Source of the DNA: [Mycobacterium] manitobense
GTDB lineage: Bacteria > Actinomycetota > Actinomycetes > Mycobacteriales > Mycobacteriaceae
DNA: 64,000 nucleotides
Assembly: GCF_025821665.1 (NCBI RefSeq)
Contig: NZ_JACKSJ010000043.1
Span: forward strand, 17,595 to 81,594
Direction: 5' to 3'
The notes under the pieces are model-generated. The model was not told the DNA's origin. It did not search any database and saw only the letters and a program-made list of their open reading frames with translations. Position numbers and translations under genes: made by a program. Positions 34,878-49,747 of this stretch are shown piece after piece; within the stretch, counting starts at the first letter, position 1, and each line of letters opens with the position of its first letter.

Positions 34878-37224
34878 TCATCGCGGCGGGCGGTGCACCC
34901 TCGGCGCCCGGTGCCGCACCGTGTCGGCTTCCGACCCACCTGCCGGCGGGAGTCGCACGGTGTCCTCGTCGCGTCGGAGCAGGGGTGCATGCTTCGGCGG
35001 GAATCGCACGGTGTCCTCGTCGCGTCGAGGTCGCGAAAGCCGGACCGTGTCCGGTTCGGGTGCGCGCACCGCCGGAACCCGCACGGTGTCCTCTTCCTGC
35101 ACCGGTGGCGCTCCAGCCGGCGCCTCGCTGAAGCCGATGCGCGCGTGCAGCCGCTTCAGCGGCCCGGGCGCCCACCAGTTCAGGTCACCCGCGACGCGCA
35201 GGAACGCGGGCACCACGACACCGCGGATCACGGTGGCGTCGATGACGATGGCCAGTGCGGTGCCGATGCCGAACATCTTCATGAACGACAGCCCGTTGGC
35301 GAACGACAACAGCGTGATGGTGAGCAACAGCGCTGCGCTACTGATGATCCGGCCCACCCGGGCCAGGCCGACGACGATGGCGTCATTGTTCGACAGCCCC
35401 GCGTCACGGGCCTCCTTGATCCGGCTGAGCAGGAAGATCTCGTAGTCGACGGACAGGCTGAACGCGATGCAGCAGAGCAGCACGACCATCGACAGGTTCA
35501 GCGGCGCGGGGGTGACCCCGAGCAGCGAGGCCAGATGCCCGTCCTGGAAGACCCAGACCATCGTGCCGAGCACCGCGCTCAGCATCAGCAGGTTCAGCAC
35601 CAGCGCCTTCAGCGGCACGACGATGCTGCCGGTGAACAGGAAGAGCAGCACGAACGTGGCCAGCGCGATCAACAGGATCGCCGTCGGAAGGCGGTCACCG
35701 ACCGCGGCGCTGGTGTCGATCAGCGTGGCGGTCGGCCCGCCGACCTGCACCTGACTCTCGACGGCGTCCGACCGGATCGCGTGCACGACCTGCTGCGCGG
35801 CGTCTGACTGCGCGTCGACCGACAGGTAGACCAGACCGTAGGCGGCGCCGTTGTTCTCGAAGCCCGGCGCCGCACCGGCGATGCGCTCGCCGCGCTCGTA
35901 GGTGCCGCCGGGCGCGACCACCCGCACCACGTCGTCCATCGCCGACGCCGATGCGGCCAGCTCATCGAGTGCACGAATGTCGTTGCGGGCCAGCAGTGTG
36001 ACCGCCTGTGAGCTGTCCGCCGCGAAATCCGTCTGCAGCGATTCGGCCACCAGCCGGGCATCGGAATCGGCAGGCAGTGCGCGTTCGTCGGGCATGGCGA
36101 GTTGGACGCCGAGGAAGGGAATGCCGAGCAGCAGCAGCACCGCGATCACTGGGAGTGCGCACTGCAGCGGCCTTTTCGTCACTGCCTCGGCGCATCGCCG
36201 CCAGAATGCCGACTCCGCCGAGAGCGGGACTTTCCGCCGGATCACCGCGAGTGAGTCGATGCGTCTCCCGAGCAGGGCCAGCAGCGCAGGCAACACGACG
36301 ATCGCACTGAGTGCCGAGAGGATCACGACGGCACTCGCGGTGAGTGCGGTCGACCGCAGGAAGTAGAGCGGGAACACCAGCAGCCCCGACATGGCGAGGG
36401 TGACGGTCGCGGCGCTGAAGATGATCGTCCGGCCCGCTGTGGTGACCGTGGCGACGATGGCCGCCTCGTGGTCCCTGCCCAGTGCGCGTTCCTCGCGGAA
36501 CCGCGACACCATCAGCAGGCCGAAGTCGATGGACAATCCGAGCCCGAATGCCGTTGCGACGGTGAGCGCGTGCACCGACACGTCGGTGACGGTGACCATG
36601 ATCGCCAGCACCAGCAGCGTCATGACGATCGATGTGATGCCGATGGCGAGGGGGAGGAAGGCGGCGACGAGGCCGCCGAAGACGATCACCAGCACGGCGA
36701 GCAGGATGGGTAGCGCGATGCTCTCGCTGACGACGAGGTCCTTGCTGACCCGGTCCTCGATCTCCACCGACACACCCAGCGGGCCGCCCGCACGCACGTC
36801 GACCGCGGCGTCGTCGGGGGGCAGCCCGTCGATGATCCGGATCGCAGTCTTGGTGCACGTCGTCGGTGGTGCCGCCGACGTGCACCAGGATGGCGGACGG
36901 CCGGCTCAACGAGCCGACCACCTTCGCCGTCGGTTCGGTCTCGACGACTTGTCGCACCCGGTCGGCGGCCGCCGCGACCTCGGGACTGTCCACGGCGCCG
37001 TCCTGGTTGACCAACTCCAGCACCAGGTTCGGTGTCGTGGGGAAGTTCTGGTCGAGGAACTCGGCGACCTGTGACGACTCCGCGGCGGGGTCGACGAACC
37101 CGCCGACGCCGAGCTTCTGGGACACGGTCGCGCCGAAGACGAGGCTGACGCCGAGCAGAGCGAGGACGGCCAGCAGGATCAGCTTCGGCCGCCGCACCGT
37201 GAGAAGGGCCAGCCGGGTCAGCAT
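34878..37224 (-). pseudogene. MMPL/RND-family lipid transporter, frameshifted
   Basis: Two frames make one transporter of about 780 residues. The N-terminal part starts at ATG 37224 (MLTRLALLTVRRPKLILL, then an extracytoplasmic domain to GGTTDDVH). The rest runs in the other frame from about 36855 to 34878 with two six-helix blocks; SIDFGLLMVSRFREE and SVDYEIFLLSRIKEA carry the Asp pairs of MmpL proton relays. The total, 2,347 bases, is one base over a multiple of three, so the shift is a 1-base gain or 2-base loss near 36850-36870. It could be real, programmed or a sequence error. MMPL proteins export complex lipids, fitting the upstream lipid-type synthase. The start overlaps the thioesterase stop by 7 bp. 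Confidence 0.8.
34908..35096 (-). repeat. DTVR repeat tail of the MMPL protein
   Basis: The C-terminal tail holds five copies of D-T-V-R, mostly as E-D-T-V-R followed by a hydrophobic residue and Pro. Two DNA units sharing TCGCACGGTGTCCTCGTCGC (from 34953 and 35004) are nearly identical over 33 bases, so part of the array arose by recent duplication. Confidence 0.8.
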
Positions 37225-37904
37225 GTCCGGCTCACCGCCGGGAGCCTGGCCAGCAGCGGCAGCAGTGCGGTGAACAGCGGCGGTCCGTCTTCGAGATAGA
37301 AGTGGCCGCCGCGCAGCATGTGCACGGAGCACGCCCCCGTGGTGCGTGAACTCCACTCCTGCAGATCGGATTCCGTGACCAGCGGGTCGTCGCTGCCGCC
37401 GAAGGCGTGGATGGGGCACGTGAGCACCACGGGTCGGCTCCCGTCGTCGGTGCTGCACAGCCGCAGGTCGATTCGAGCCGCTCTCACGGCACCGTCCCGC
37501 AGGGCGGGCCATTCGGCGATCTCCGGCGGGATGCCGCCGAGGTCGGAGAGCAGCGCCGTCATCTGGTGATCGTCGAGGTGGTGGGGGATCGGTGGCGGCA
37601 GGTGCGGGGGAGGGAAGGAGGACACCACGAGTGCACGCGGCATCGGGGCGCCCGACGCGGCGCGCACACAGGTCAACCGGTAGGCCAGCAGGGCCCCGAA
37701 GCTGTGGCCGAAGAACGCATGAGGGCCGTCGAGCGCAGGCCGCAGTTGATCGTCGAGGTGGTCGACGAGTTGGCTCAGCGTGGCGAATCGCTCGCGGTTG
37801 TGCACCTCGACCGCGACGACGTCGACCGCCGGGCCCAGCGCCTTGTTCCAGCCGTTGAACATCGCCCCGGCGCCGCCGGCGTGATGGAAGCAGAACAACC
37901 GCAT
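37218..37904 (-). CDS. type II thioesterase
   Basis: 228 residues, an alpha/beta hydrolase of the TesA/GrsT type. CFHHAGGAGAMFNGW opens the protein, FFGHSFGALLAYRL holds the nucleophile Ser, FGGSDDPL and GGHFYLED the Asp and His. Such enzymes clear misprimed or stalled acyl chains from carrier proteins of polyketide and peptide synthases, and can release products. The gene lies 13 bp after the PKS stop and overlaps the transporter start, so it belongs to the same operon. Confidence 0.9.
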   Translation of the reverse strand: MRLFCFHHAGGAGAMFNGWNKALGPAVDVVAVEVHNRERFATLSQLVDHLDDQLRPALDGPHAFFGHSFGALLAYRLTCVRAASGAPMPRALVVSSFPPPHLPPPIPHHLDDHQMTALLSDLGGIPPEIAEWPALRDGAVRAARIDLRLCSTDDGSRPVVLTCPIHAFGGSDDPLVTESDLQEWSSRTTGACSVHMLRGGHFYLEDGPPLFTALLPLLARLPAVSRTC

Positions 37905-37917
37905 CGTGACACCCGCC

Positions 37918-43811
<5,894 letters not shown>

Positions 43812-43850
43812 ACGGCTCCTGCGGGGTGAGCCAGAATCAGCAAACCAGTG

Positions 43851-43871
43851 CAGTGACGATGATCGTCGCTG
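43851..43871. promoter_or_regulatory. 21-bp near-palindrome upstream of the ligase gene
   Basis: CAGTGACGAT and ATCGTCGCTG flank a single G; nine of ten positions pair, and the tenth is G:U in RNA. It is 40 bases before the ligase start in the 184-bp gap that separates it from the ACP gene. It may be an operator for the ligase-PKS part of the operon, or an RNA hairpin. No other gene is seen in 43812-43995. Confidence 0.45.
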
Positions 43872-43995
43872 AAACACGGTTCCACAACCCCGATTGCTGG
43901 ACTGATGCAGGAAACGCGGTTTGCGGCGGAGTCAATTTCGGCAAATATCTTGCCGTTGTCAACGACCGGACGGGCACCGCGGACGGTGTCGCGCT

Positions 43996-44262
43996 CTAGG
44001 CCACCTGCTGCTGTTGCGCGGCGACGGCGCTGCCGATGAAATCGGCGATGTGGGACAGCGTGGGGTAGTCGAAGATCATCGTCGGATCGACGTCGATGTC
44101 GAAGTGCAGTTCGACGTCACCCACCAGGCTGATCGCGTGCACCGAGTCGACTCCCATCTCGGCGAGCGGAACCATGGGGCTGATGGTGGTCACCGGCACC
44201 TCCAGGTAGGACGCGAGTCGAGCGGTGAGCCAGTGGAGGATCGGGCGGCGGTTCGTGGTCAT
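43996..44262 (-). CDS. acyl carrier protein
   Basis: 88 residues from ATG 44262 with GAGGAG upstream. The phosphopantetheine Ser lies in MGVDSVHAISL, with FDYPTLSHIADFI as helix III. The N-terminal WLTARLASYLEVPV is a carrier-protein helix I. The frame is open further upstream, but that part is Arg/Pro-rich and not carrier-like. As first gene of the operon it probably accepts the acyl chain from the ligase and hands it to the KS domain. Confidence 0.9.
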   Translation of the reverse strand: MTTNRRPILHWLTARLASYLEVPVTTISPMVPLAEMGVDSVHAISLVGDVELHFDIDVDPTMIFDYPTLSHIADFIGSAVAAQQQQVA

Positions 44263-44465
44263 CTCGGACTCCTCAGGTCGTCTGGATGGGCTTGAGGTCA
44301 ATGGTCTTCGCGCGGCGCTTCTTCGGTAATCGCGCGGAAGCCAGAGTTCTGTCCTCGACGGGAAGGCTTTTCTAGCCGTCGGGTAAGGACCGTGGGGAGG
44401 CATCCGGTCTGGGCGGTTTCTCCGGGTCTGCGCACGCTGCCGCCGGTTCGCCACCTAACATTCAT

Positions 44466-45806
44466 GTGGTGTTCATCGGCGACGCGCGACGACTGCGGTT
44501 GCCGGTGCAGTCGGCGCGCACCTGGGTGACGATCGCCGTCACAGCCGTCGTCCTGTTTCTGATCGGGCTGCAGGTCGTCGCGATAGCCCTCGGGTTTCAG
44601 GGTCCGCTGCACAGCCTGATCAGCGATTACGTCGCCACCCCGAAGTCGGCCACCGTCGGCTGGGTCGCGCTCGGCGTGGCGATCGTCGGGCTGTCGAACC
44701 GCAACCGGATCCTGGTCCTGTCGCTCGCCGCGGCGCTCGACGTGGTGTTCGCCCTGGAGCGGGTGCTGCGCGGCGGTGTGCTCACGGTGGGCAACGGACC
44801 GATGATCGTGCTCACCGGGTTGGCCGTGGTGGCGTTGCGGAAGTTCAGCGGCGTCGAACGCATCAACGCGCTGCGCGGTGTCGCCTGCGGCGCCCTGCTC
44901 GTGCTGGCCACGAAGGCCGGCGACGCGTGGTTGAGCATCACCGCGGTTGTCCGGCCGGCGGTGCTCGACGAGTACGCCCTGATGGCCGATCACGCACTCG
45001 GGCAACCGTCGTGGTTGATGGGCCAGGTCGTCGACGCGGGCGGCCCGCTGCTGACCGGCGTGCTGCACTGGGTGTACATCGAGTTGCCCGTCGCGGCGAT
45101 GATCGTGGCGCTCTACCAGTTGCGCAACGTCCGCACCGGCGTGTGGCCGCGGCACTTCCTGATCCGGACGTTCCTGGTGCTCGGCCTGGTCGGGCCGGCC
45201 ATCTACGTGCTGTTCCCGATCGTGGGTCCAGGGTTCGCGTTCGGCAGCGAGGGTGACGGCTTCCAGCTCGGGAACTACTGGCCGCACGCGCTGCCGCCTG
45301 CCCTGACGCCTGAGGCCTTCGCCTTCGACGGTTCGACGCCGCGCAACTGCATGCCGTCCATGCACACCGCCTGGGCGCTGGCGGTCTTCATCCACTCCCG
45401 CGGTGGACCGCGGTGGCTGCGGTGGGGCGGCACCTTCTGGCTGGTGTGCACCGTCGCGGCGACGCTCGGCTTCGGCTATCACTACGGCGTCGATCTCGTC
45501 GCGGGCGCGGTGTTGTGCATGACCATCGAGTCGGCGCTGCGCGAACCGGTCTCGGGCCGCGGCCGGTCGTCGGTGCAGTTGGTCGCTTCCGGGGCGGCGT
45601 TCCTGGTGGTGCTGTTGGTGTGCTGCCGGTACTTCGCCGAGGAGATGGCTCGCTACCCAATGGTGTTCGGCCCACTCACCGTCGGGGCGCTGGTGGTCTT
45701 CGGTATCGCGTTCTACGCGACCTTCTTCGCCCGGCGGGCCGGCGCCGACGCCGCGGTCGTGCAGGCCCCGGCCGGGACGGCGTCGACTTCACGCCTAGTT
45801 CGGTGA
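44466..45806 (+). CDS. PAP2-superfamily membrane phosphatase/phosphotransferase
   Basis: 446 residues, starting at one of two adjacent GTG codons (44466 or 44469). About ten or more hydrophobic helices are visible, e.g. TWVTIAVTAVVLFLIGLQVV and FLIRTFLVLGLVGPAIYVLF. The C-terminal half carries the lipid-phosphatase signature PSMHTAWAL and GYHYGVDLVAG, as in the Ipt1/Aur1-type inositol-phosphoceramide synthase branch. The reaction could be dephosphorylation of, or head-group transfer to, a lipid. It is divergent from the ACP (203-bp gap), so it may add a head group to the cluster's lipid; this is inference. Confidence 0.8.
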   Translation: MVFIGDARRLRLPVQSARTWVTIAVTAVVLFLIGLQVVAIALGFQGPLHSLISDYVATPKSATVGWVALGVAIVGLSNRNRILVLSLAAALDVVFALERVLRGGVLTVGNGPMIVLTGLAVVALRKFSGVERINALRGVACGALLVLATKAGDAWLSITAVVRPAVLDEYALMADHALGQPSWLMGQVVDAGGPLLTGVLHWVYIELPVAAMIVALYQLRNVRTGVWPRHFLIRTFLVLGLVGPAIYVLFPIVGPGFAFGSEGDGFQLGNYWPHALPPALTPEAFAFDGSTPRNCMPSMHTAWALAVFIHSRGGPRWLRWGGTFWLVCTVAATLGFGYHYGVDLVAGAVLCMTIESALREPVSGRGRSSVQLVASGAAFLVVLLVCCRYFAEEMARYPMVFGPLTVGALVVFGIAFYATFFARRAGADAAVVQAPAGTASTSRLVR

Positions 45807-45812
45807 CGTCGG

Positions 45813-46025
45813 CTACCTGCCGTTGAGGGAGAGCCCGTACTCGTACTCGTATTCCAGCGCGCGGCGCCTGACGCTGGTCCTCGAGCTGCTCGTGCTCTCG
45901 GAGCTGTGAGCCACGTCTTCGTGGGTGTCGCTGGCAGGTGTGGCGGTGGCCGTCGCCGTCGAGCCGATTCCGGCGACGGCCATGGCCACCAGTGCGGCGA
46001 TCACGCCTATGCGTAACGATGTCAT
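45813..46025 (-). CDS. small exported protein, hypothetical
   Basis: About 70 residues from ATG 46025. The N-terminus MTSLRIGVIAALVAMAVAGI with a following Ala-Thr run looks like a Sec signal; the mature 40-odd residues are polar (SSESTSSSRTS) and end EYEYEYGLSLNGR. I know no family. The gene converges on the PAP2 gene with a 6-bp gap and lies 97 bp downstream of the P450. The repeated Glu-Tyr codons (tactcgtactcgtat on the plus strand) could be a simple repeat. Coding status is moderate. Confidence 0.5.
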   Translation of the reverse strand: MTSLRIGVIAALVAMAVAGIGSTATATATPASDTHEDVAHSSESTSSSRTSVRRRALEYEYEYGLSLNGR

Positions 46026-46122
46026 GAGGAGATGGTCCTGTGCGCCCCTCATCCGCGTAATCGCCGGCAGGGCAGACTTTCCCGAGGGGACGACAGGTTC
46101 TCCTGTCTTCCCGGCAAGGCGC

Positions 46123-47298
46123 CTACGCGGGGACCAGCCTGATCGGCAGCCGCTCGTGGCGGCGGATGATGTTGTTCACCGCCCACACCGGTTCGCCGGT
46201 GACCTCGATGCGGTCCACCCGCTCGAGCAGCGCGCGCAGCATCGCGGTGGTCTCCAGCCGGGCCAGTCCCTGGCCCGCGCAGGCGTGGGCGCCGTTGCCG
46301 AAGCCGACGTGCCTGCCCGCGTCGCGGCGGATGTCGAAGGCCTCCGGGTCGTCCCACTCGTGCTCGTCGCGGTTGGCCGACGCGTACATCACCAGCACCC
46401 GCGCACCGGCCGGGACCGCGGTCCCGGCGATCTCGGTGTCGGCCCGCACCCGCCGGGCGAACGCGCGCAGCGGCGACTCGTAGCGGACCACCTCGTTGAC
46501 GGCCTTCGGGATGAGCGACGGGTCCTCCTTGAGCAGCCGCCACTGCTCGGGATGGGTGGCCAGCAGGTAAAGCGCATTGGAGATCGCGCTGATCGTGGTG
46601 TCCAGCGACGGTGCGATGTAGTCGACCAGCAGCGCCGGGCACTCGGCGTGCGACAGCAGGCCCTCGTCGGCCGCGCGCAGGAGCTCGTCGGCCATGCTGC
46701 CGTCGAGCACGGTGCGGTCACGCACCACCCGCCTGGCGAATCGCAGCATCTGCACTGTTCGCGGAATCGCCTTGCACGCCTGCCAATTGACGGGGCCGAG
46801 GACGTCGAAGGTCGCGCCGCCCCAGTCGATGAGGTGGGCACGCTGATCGCGCGGCCAGCCGACGAGGTCGGGGACGACGGCCAGCGGCAGTGTCGACGCC
46901 AGCTCGACGGCGTCGACGGATCCGCGTGCCACCGCACGGTCCACCACCGTCGAGGCCTGGAGATCCACCTCGTCGCCGATGTCGCGCAACGCCCGCGGCA
47001 TCAACCGGTGCGCGACCAGCTTGCGTCGCCGGGCGTGCTCCTCGCCGTCACTGGCGAGCGTGGTTCCGTTGGACAGCCGGTTGCTCAGCGGGTTGAGGGC
47101 CACACCGCCATCCGATGCGAACAGGGCGTCGTCCCGCAGTGTCGCCTTGCACTCCGCATAGCGCGGCAGCGCGTAGACCCGGTGGCGGGCCGACCACACC
47201 ACGGGTCCCAGCGCGCGCATCCGCCGGTAGTGCGGGTACGGGTCGACGATCGCCTTCCGCGTGTAGAGGCCGGGCCGGTAGACGGGAGTCGCGCTCAT
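46123..47298 (-). CDS. cytochrome P450 (aromatic operon)
   Basis: 391 residues from ATG 47298, which overlaps the FAD-monooxygenase stop by 4 bp. The heme motif is FGNGAHACAGQGLAR, the E-x-x-R motif NEVVR. The I-helix reads YIAPSLDTTISA: the Thr pair is present, but the usual Gly two before the acid is replaced by Ser-Leu after a Pro, as in a few P450 groups that act on small aromatic acids or ethers. It is last in the operon with the extradiol dioxygenase, so O-demethylation or hydroxylation of an aromatic substrate is plausible. No redox partner gene is adjacent. Confidence 0.9.
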   Translation of the reverse strand: MSATPVYRPGLYTRKAIVDPYPHYRRMRALGPVVWSARHRVYALPRYAECKATLRDDALFASDGGVALNPLSNRLSNGTTLASDGEEHARRRKLVAHRLMPRALRDIGDEVDLQASTVVDRAVARGSVDAVELASTLPLAVVPDLVGWPRDQRAHLIDWGGATFDVLGPVNWQACKAIPRTVQMLRFARRVVRDRTVLDGSMADELLRAADEGLLSHAECPALLVDYIAPSLDTTISAISNALYLLATHPEQWRLLKEDPSLIPKAVNEVVRYESPLRAFARRVRADTEIAGTAVPAGARVLVMYASANRDEHEWDDPEAFDIRRDAGRHVGFGNGAHACAGQGLARLETTAMLRALLERVDRIEVTGEPVWAVNNIIRRHERLPIRLVPA

Positions 47299-48815
47299 CG
47301 GGTTCGTCCCGCCGTCGAGCGAGAGGCGGGAAGCGATTCGAACAGCGCTGCGGTGTCGCGCCCGGCGCACATCACGGTGCGGTCGGGGCGGACGACGGCG
47401 ACCGTGACGCGGCCGCGGCGCAGCCACTCGGCGACCTCGCCCCCCGCTTCGGCGACGTGCACGACGGCGCCGGCCCGCTCGGCGAGTGCGGCATCGGCCG
47501 CACTCAGCGGTGTCGCGGAGACGACAGCGAAACCAATGCCCAGCACGCTGTCGAGCCTTTGGCCCTCCGATACAACGGGATTGGGGCACAGTCGGCCCCC
47601 GAGTCCGCGGACCTTCCGGCGCACGAGCGGCGACCGGTGCAGCCGCGGGGTCTGCGAGTCCAGCAGCTTGGCGCCGATCGCGGGGATGCGGTGCAGCCGG
47701 GGCACGATGGCGCGGCGGGCCAGACTGCCGAGCTCGCCGCCGGCGGTCATCGCGCGGCCGACGTTGAGCGCCAGGCCGATCATGTGCCGGGCGTGGGGTT
47801 TACGCTCCTGCTCATAGGTGTCGAGCACGCCGCGCGGAAGGGTGTCCGTCAGTACGCCGGCCAACTTCCACGCCAGGTTCATCGCATCGCGCAGGCCCGC
47901 GCCGAGGCCCTGGCCGACGAACGGCGGCGTCAGGTGCGCGGCATCCCCGAGCAGGAACGCATTCCCGCGGCGCCAGCGGTCGGCGATCTGGGCACGGAAC
48001 GTGTACTCGGTGACGCGCAGGACGTCGAGTTCGTGGTCGGGCACGCCCGCGGTCCACGGCTCGATCAGCGGGCGCAGCGCGGCCAGCGACTGATAGTCCG
48101 CCGCGGATTCGCCTGTGCGCAGACGGAACTCCCAGCGGTACCGGGTGTCGCCGATCCGCATGTACGTGGCGGCCCGGTCCGGGTCGCACACCTGGTGCAC
48201 GCCCTCCCACTGCCGCAGGTCCTCGGCGGTGGCGACGTCGACCACCAGCCAGCGCTGTTCGAACTTCAGGTCGCGCATCGCGGAGCCGATCGCCGCGCGC
48301 ACCAGGCTGTTGGCGCCGTCGCAGCCCAGCACGTAGTCGGCGGTGATCACGTGCCTGCGTCCGTCGGTGCGGTCGACCGCGGTGATGCGGGCGGGTCCGA
48401 CGGTCCCGGCGACGACCTCGACGACCTCGACACCGCCGAGCAGTTGCGCGCGGGGGTGCCGCGCCAGGTTGGCCCGCAGCAGCGTCTCGAGCTCGGGCTG
48501 GTCGAACATGTTCGCCTGCGGGAAGCCGTTCGGGCTGTGGCGCGGGTCGCGGCGGAACTCGGCGAGCACGGTGAGATCGCGGTCGAGGAGCCGCAATCCG
48601 AGACCGGGGCGGGAGACGGCCATGAACTGGTCGGCGACACCGAGCCGTGCGATGATCCGGCACACCTCGTCGTCGAGGTGAACGGCGCGGGGCTGCGGGT
48701 AGACGGCGGTCCACCTGTCCAGCACCAGCACCTCGACGCCGTACTGCGCCAGCAGGGTGGCCGCGGCGACGCCGGTGGGGCCGGCGCCGACCACCGCGAC
48801 CGGGACGTGGGTCAC
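47295..48815 (-). CDS. FAD-dependent aromatic monooxygenase (MhpA-like)
   Basis: 506 residues from GTG 48815 (4-bp overlap with the upstream stop). VVGAGPTGVAAATLL is the FAD site, YVLGCDGANSLVR the DG motif, and LLGDAAHLTPPFVGQGL the second FAD/NADPH motif. A thioredoxin-like C-terminal region of about 110 residues is present, as in phenol hydroxylase/MhpA enzymes. MhpA ring-hydroxylates 3-(3-hydroxyphenyl)propionate to a catechol; this one probably makes the catechol cut by the dioxygenase encoded upstream. The exact substrate is open. Confidence 0.9.
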   Translation of the reverse strand: MTHVPVAVVGAGPTGVAAATLLAQYGVEVLVLDRWTAVYPQPRAVHLDDEVCRIIARLGVADQFMAVSRPGLGLRLLDRDLTVLAEFRRDPRHSPNGFPQANMFDQPELETLLRANLARHPRAQLLGGVEVVEVVAGTVGPARITAVDRTDGRRHVITADYVLGCDGANSLVRAAIGSAMRDLKFEQRWLVVDVATAEDLRQWEGVHQVCDPDRAATYMRIGDTRYRWEFRLRTGESAADYQSLAALRPLIEPWTAGVPDHELDVLRVTEYTFRAQIADRWRRGNAFLLGDAAHLTPPFVGQGLGAGLRDAMNLAWKLAGVLTDTLPRGVLDTYEQERKPHARHMIGLALNVGRAMTAGGELGSLARRAIVPRLHRIPAIGAKLLDSQTPRLHRSPLVRRKVRGLGGRLCPNPVVSEGQRLDSVLGIGFAVVSATPLSAADAALAERAGAVVHVAEAGGEVAEWLRRGRVTVAVVRPDRTVMCAGRDTAALFESLPASRSTAGRTR

Positions 48816-49747
48816 GCGTATCTCACCCGCAGCCGTTGCGTGGAGAGGTCGACGGCGCCGTCGTCGGTGGCGACCGAGGCCTCGACGACGTCGCCGTCGC
48901 GCAGGTATTTCGGGTTGGCGGCCTGGCGCTTGAAGAAGGCCTTCCACTTGACCGCGGGCGGCAGCAGGCTCCCGATGATCTCGATCGGCTTCGGCGGGGC
49001 GCTCAGGGCGGTGCCTGCCGGAGTGCCGGTCAGGACGAGGTCACCGGCGGCCAGGTCCTGGAAGCGGGTGAGCGACTGCAGGGCCTGCAGCGGGCGGTAG
49101 AGCATGTCGCCCTCGACGAGTGCGTTCTGCCGCTCCTCACCGTTGACCGACAGCCGCAGCCGCAGATCGCCGAAACGCTTCAGTTCGTCGGCGTCGACGA
49201 GGACGAGTTCGGGGCCGACCGGGGTGAACGTCGGGTAGGACTTGGCCTCGTAGAACTGGGTCTGCGGCAGCTGGATGTCGCGGGCGGAGACGTCGTTGGT
49301 GATCACCAGGCCGGCGATCGCACCGGGCAGATCGGCCTCGGACAGCCGCGTGCCGACCGGGATGTCGCGTCCGATGACGAGGCCGATCTCCACCTCGTAG
49401 TCCAGGAACCGGACGTGCGAGGGCCTGACGATGTCGGCGAAGGGGCCGCTGATGGACGCCGAGGACTTGCGAAAGAAGGTGAGCGGCACCGTCTTCGGAT
49501 CCATGCCCGAGTCCTTGACGTGGGATTCGAAGTTGGTCATCTGCGCCACCACCCGGCACGGCGCGGTGACGGGGGAGAGCAGCTCGAGGTCGGCCAGCGG
49601 GACGGATTCGCCCGCGGCCGCGGCGTCGATGGCGGCCCGGTCGGCGAGCAGTTCGGCGGTCGACCCGGCGGTGGTGGCGATGCGCGCGGCGCCGGATGCG
49701 GTCTTCACCCACCAGGCGTCGGCGGTACGCAGCACGGATGTGGTCAT
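48812..49747 (-). CDS. fumarylacetoacetate-hydrolase-family protein
   Basis: 311 residues from ATG 49747. The metal site reads DYEVEIGLVIGRD (two Glu and one Asp ligands), followed by ITNDVSARDIQ and KSYPTFTPVGP. The C-terminal half has GDLVLTGTPAGT. Family members hydrolyse C-C bonds in ring-fission products or decarboxylate and hydrate them (HpcE, MhpD-like). Directly after the dioxygenase gene (4-bp overlap), it is the natural next step of a meta-cleavage pathway. Confidence 0.9.
   Translation of the reverse strand: MTTSVLRTADAWWVKTASGAARIATTAGSTAELLADRAAIDAAAAGESVPLADLELLSPVTAPCRVVAQMTNFESHVKDSGMDPKTVPLTFFRKSSASISGPFADIVRPSHVRFLDYEVEIGLVIGRDIPVGTRLSEADLPGAIAGLVITNDVSARDIQLPQTQFYEAKSYPTFTPVGPELVLVDADELKRFGDLRLRLSVNGEERQNALVEGDMLYRPLQALQSLTRFQDLAAGDLVLTGTPAGTALSAPPKPIEIIGSLLPPAVKWKAFFKRQAANPKYLRDGDVVEASVATDDGAVDLSTQRLRVRYA

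Noticed and set aside
44356..44381. CGACGG/CCGTCG hairpin in the ACP/PAP2 gap as terminator
   Set aside because: It lies in a divergent promoter region where no transcript should end; the stem is short and no U-tract follows.
45925..47817. 630-codon open frame on the plus strand
   Set aside because: Antisense to the P450 and FAD monooxygenase, whose catalytic motifs are complete; composition is that of an antisense frame.
47115..49100. 661-codon open frame on the plus strand
   Set aside because: Antisense to the monooxygenase and FAH-family genes, no recognisable domain.
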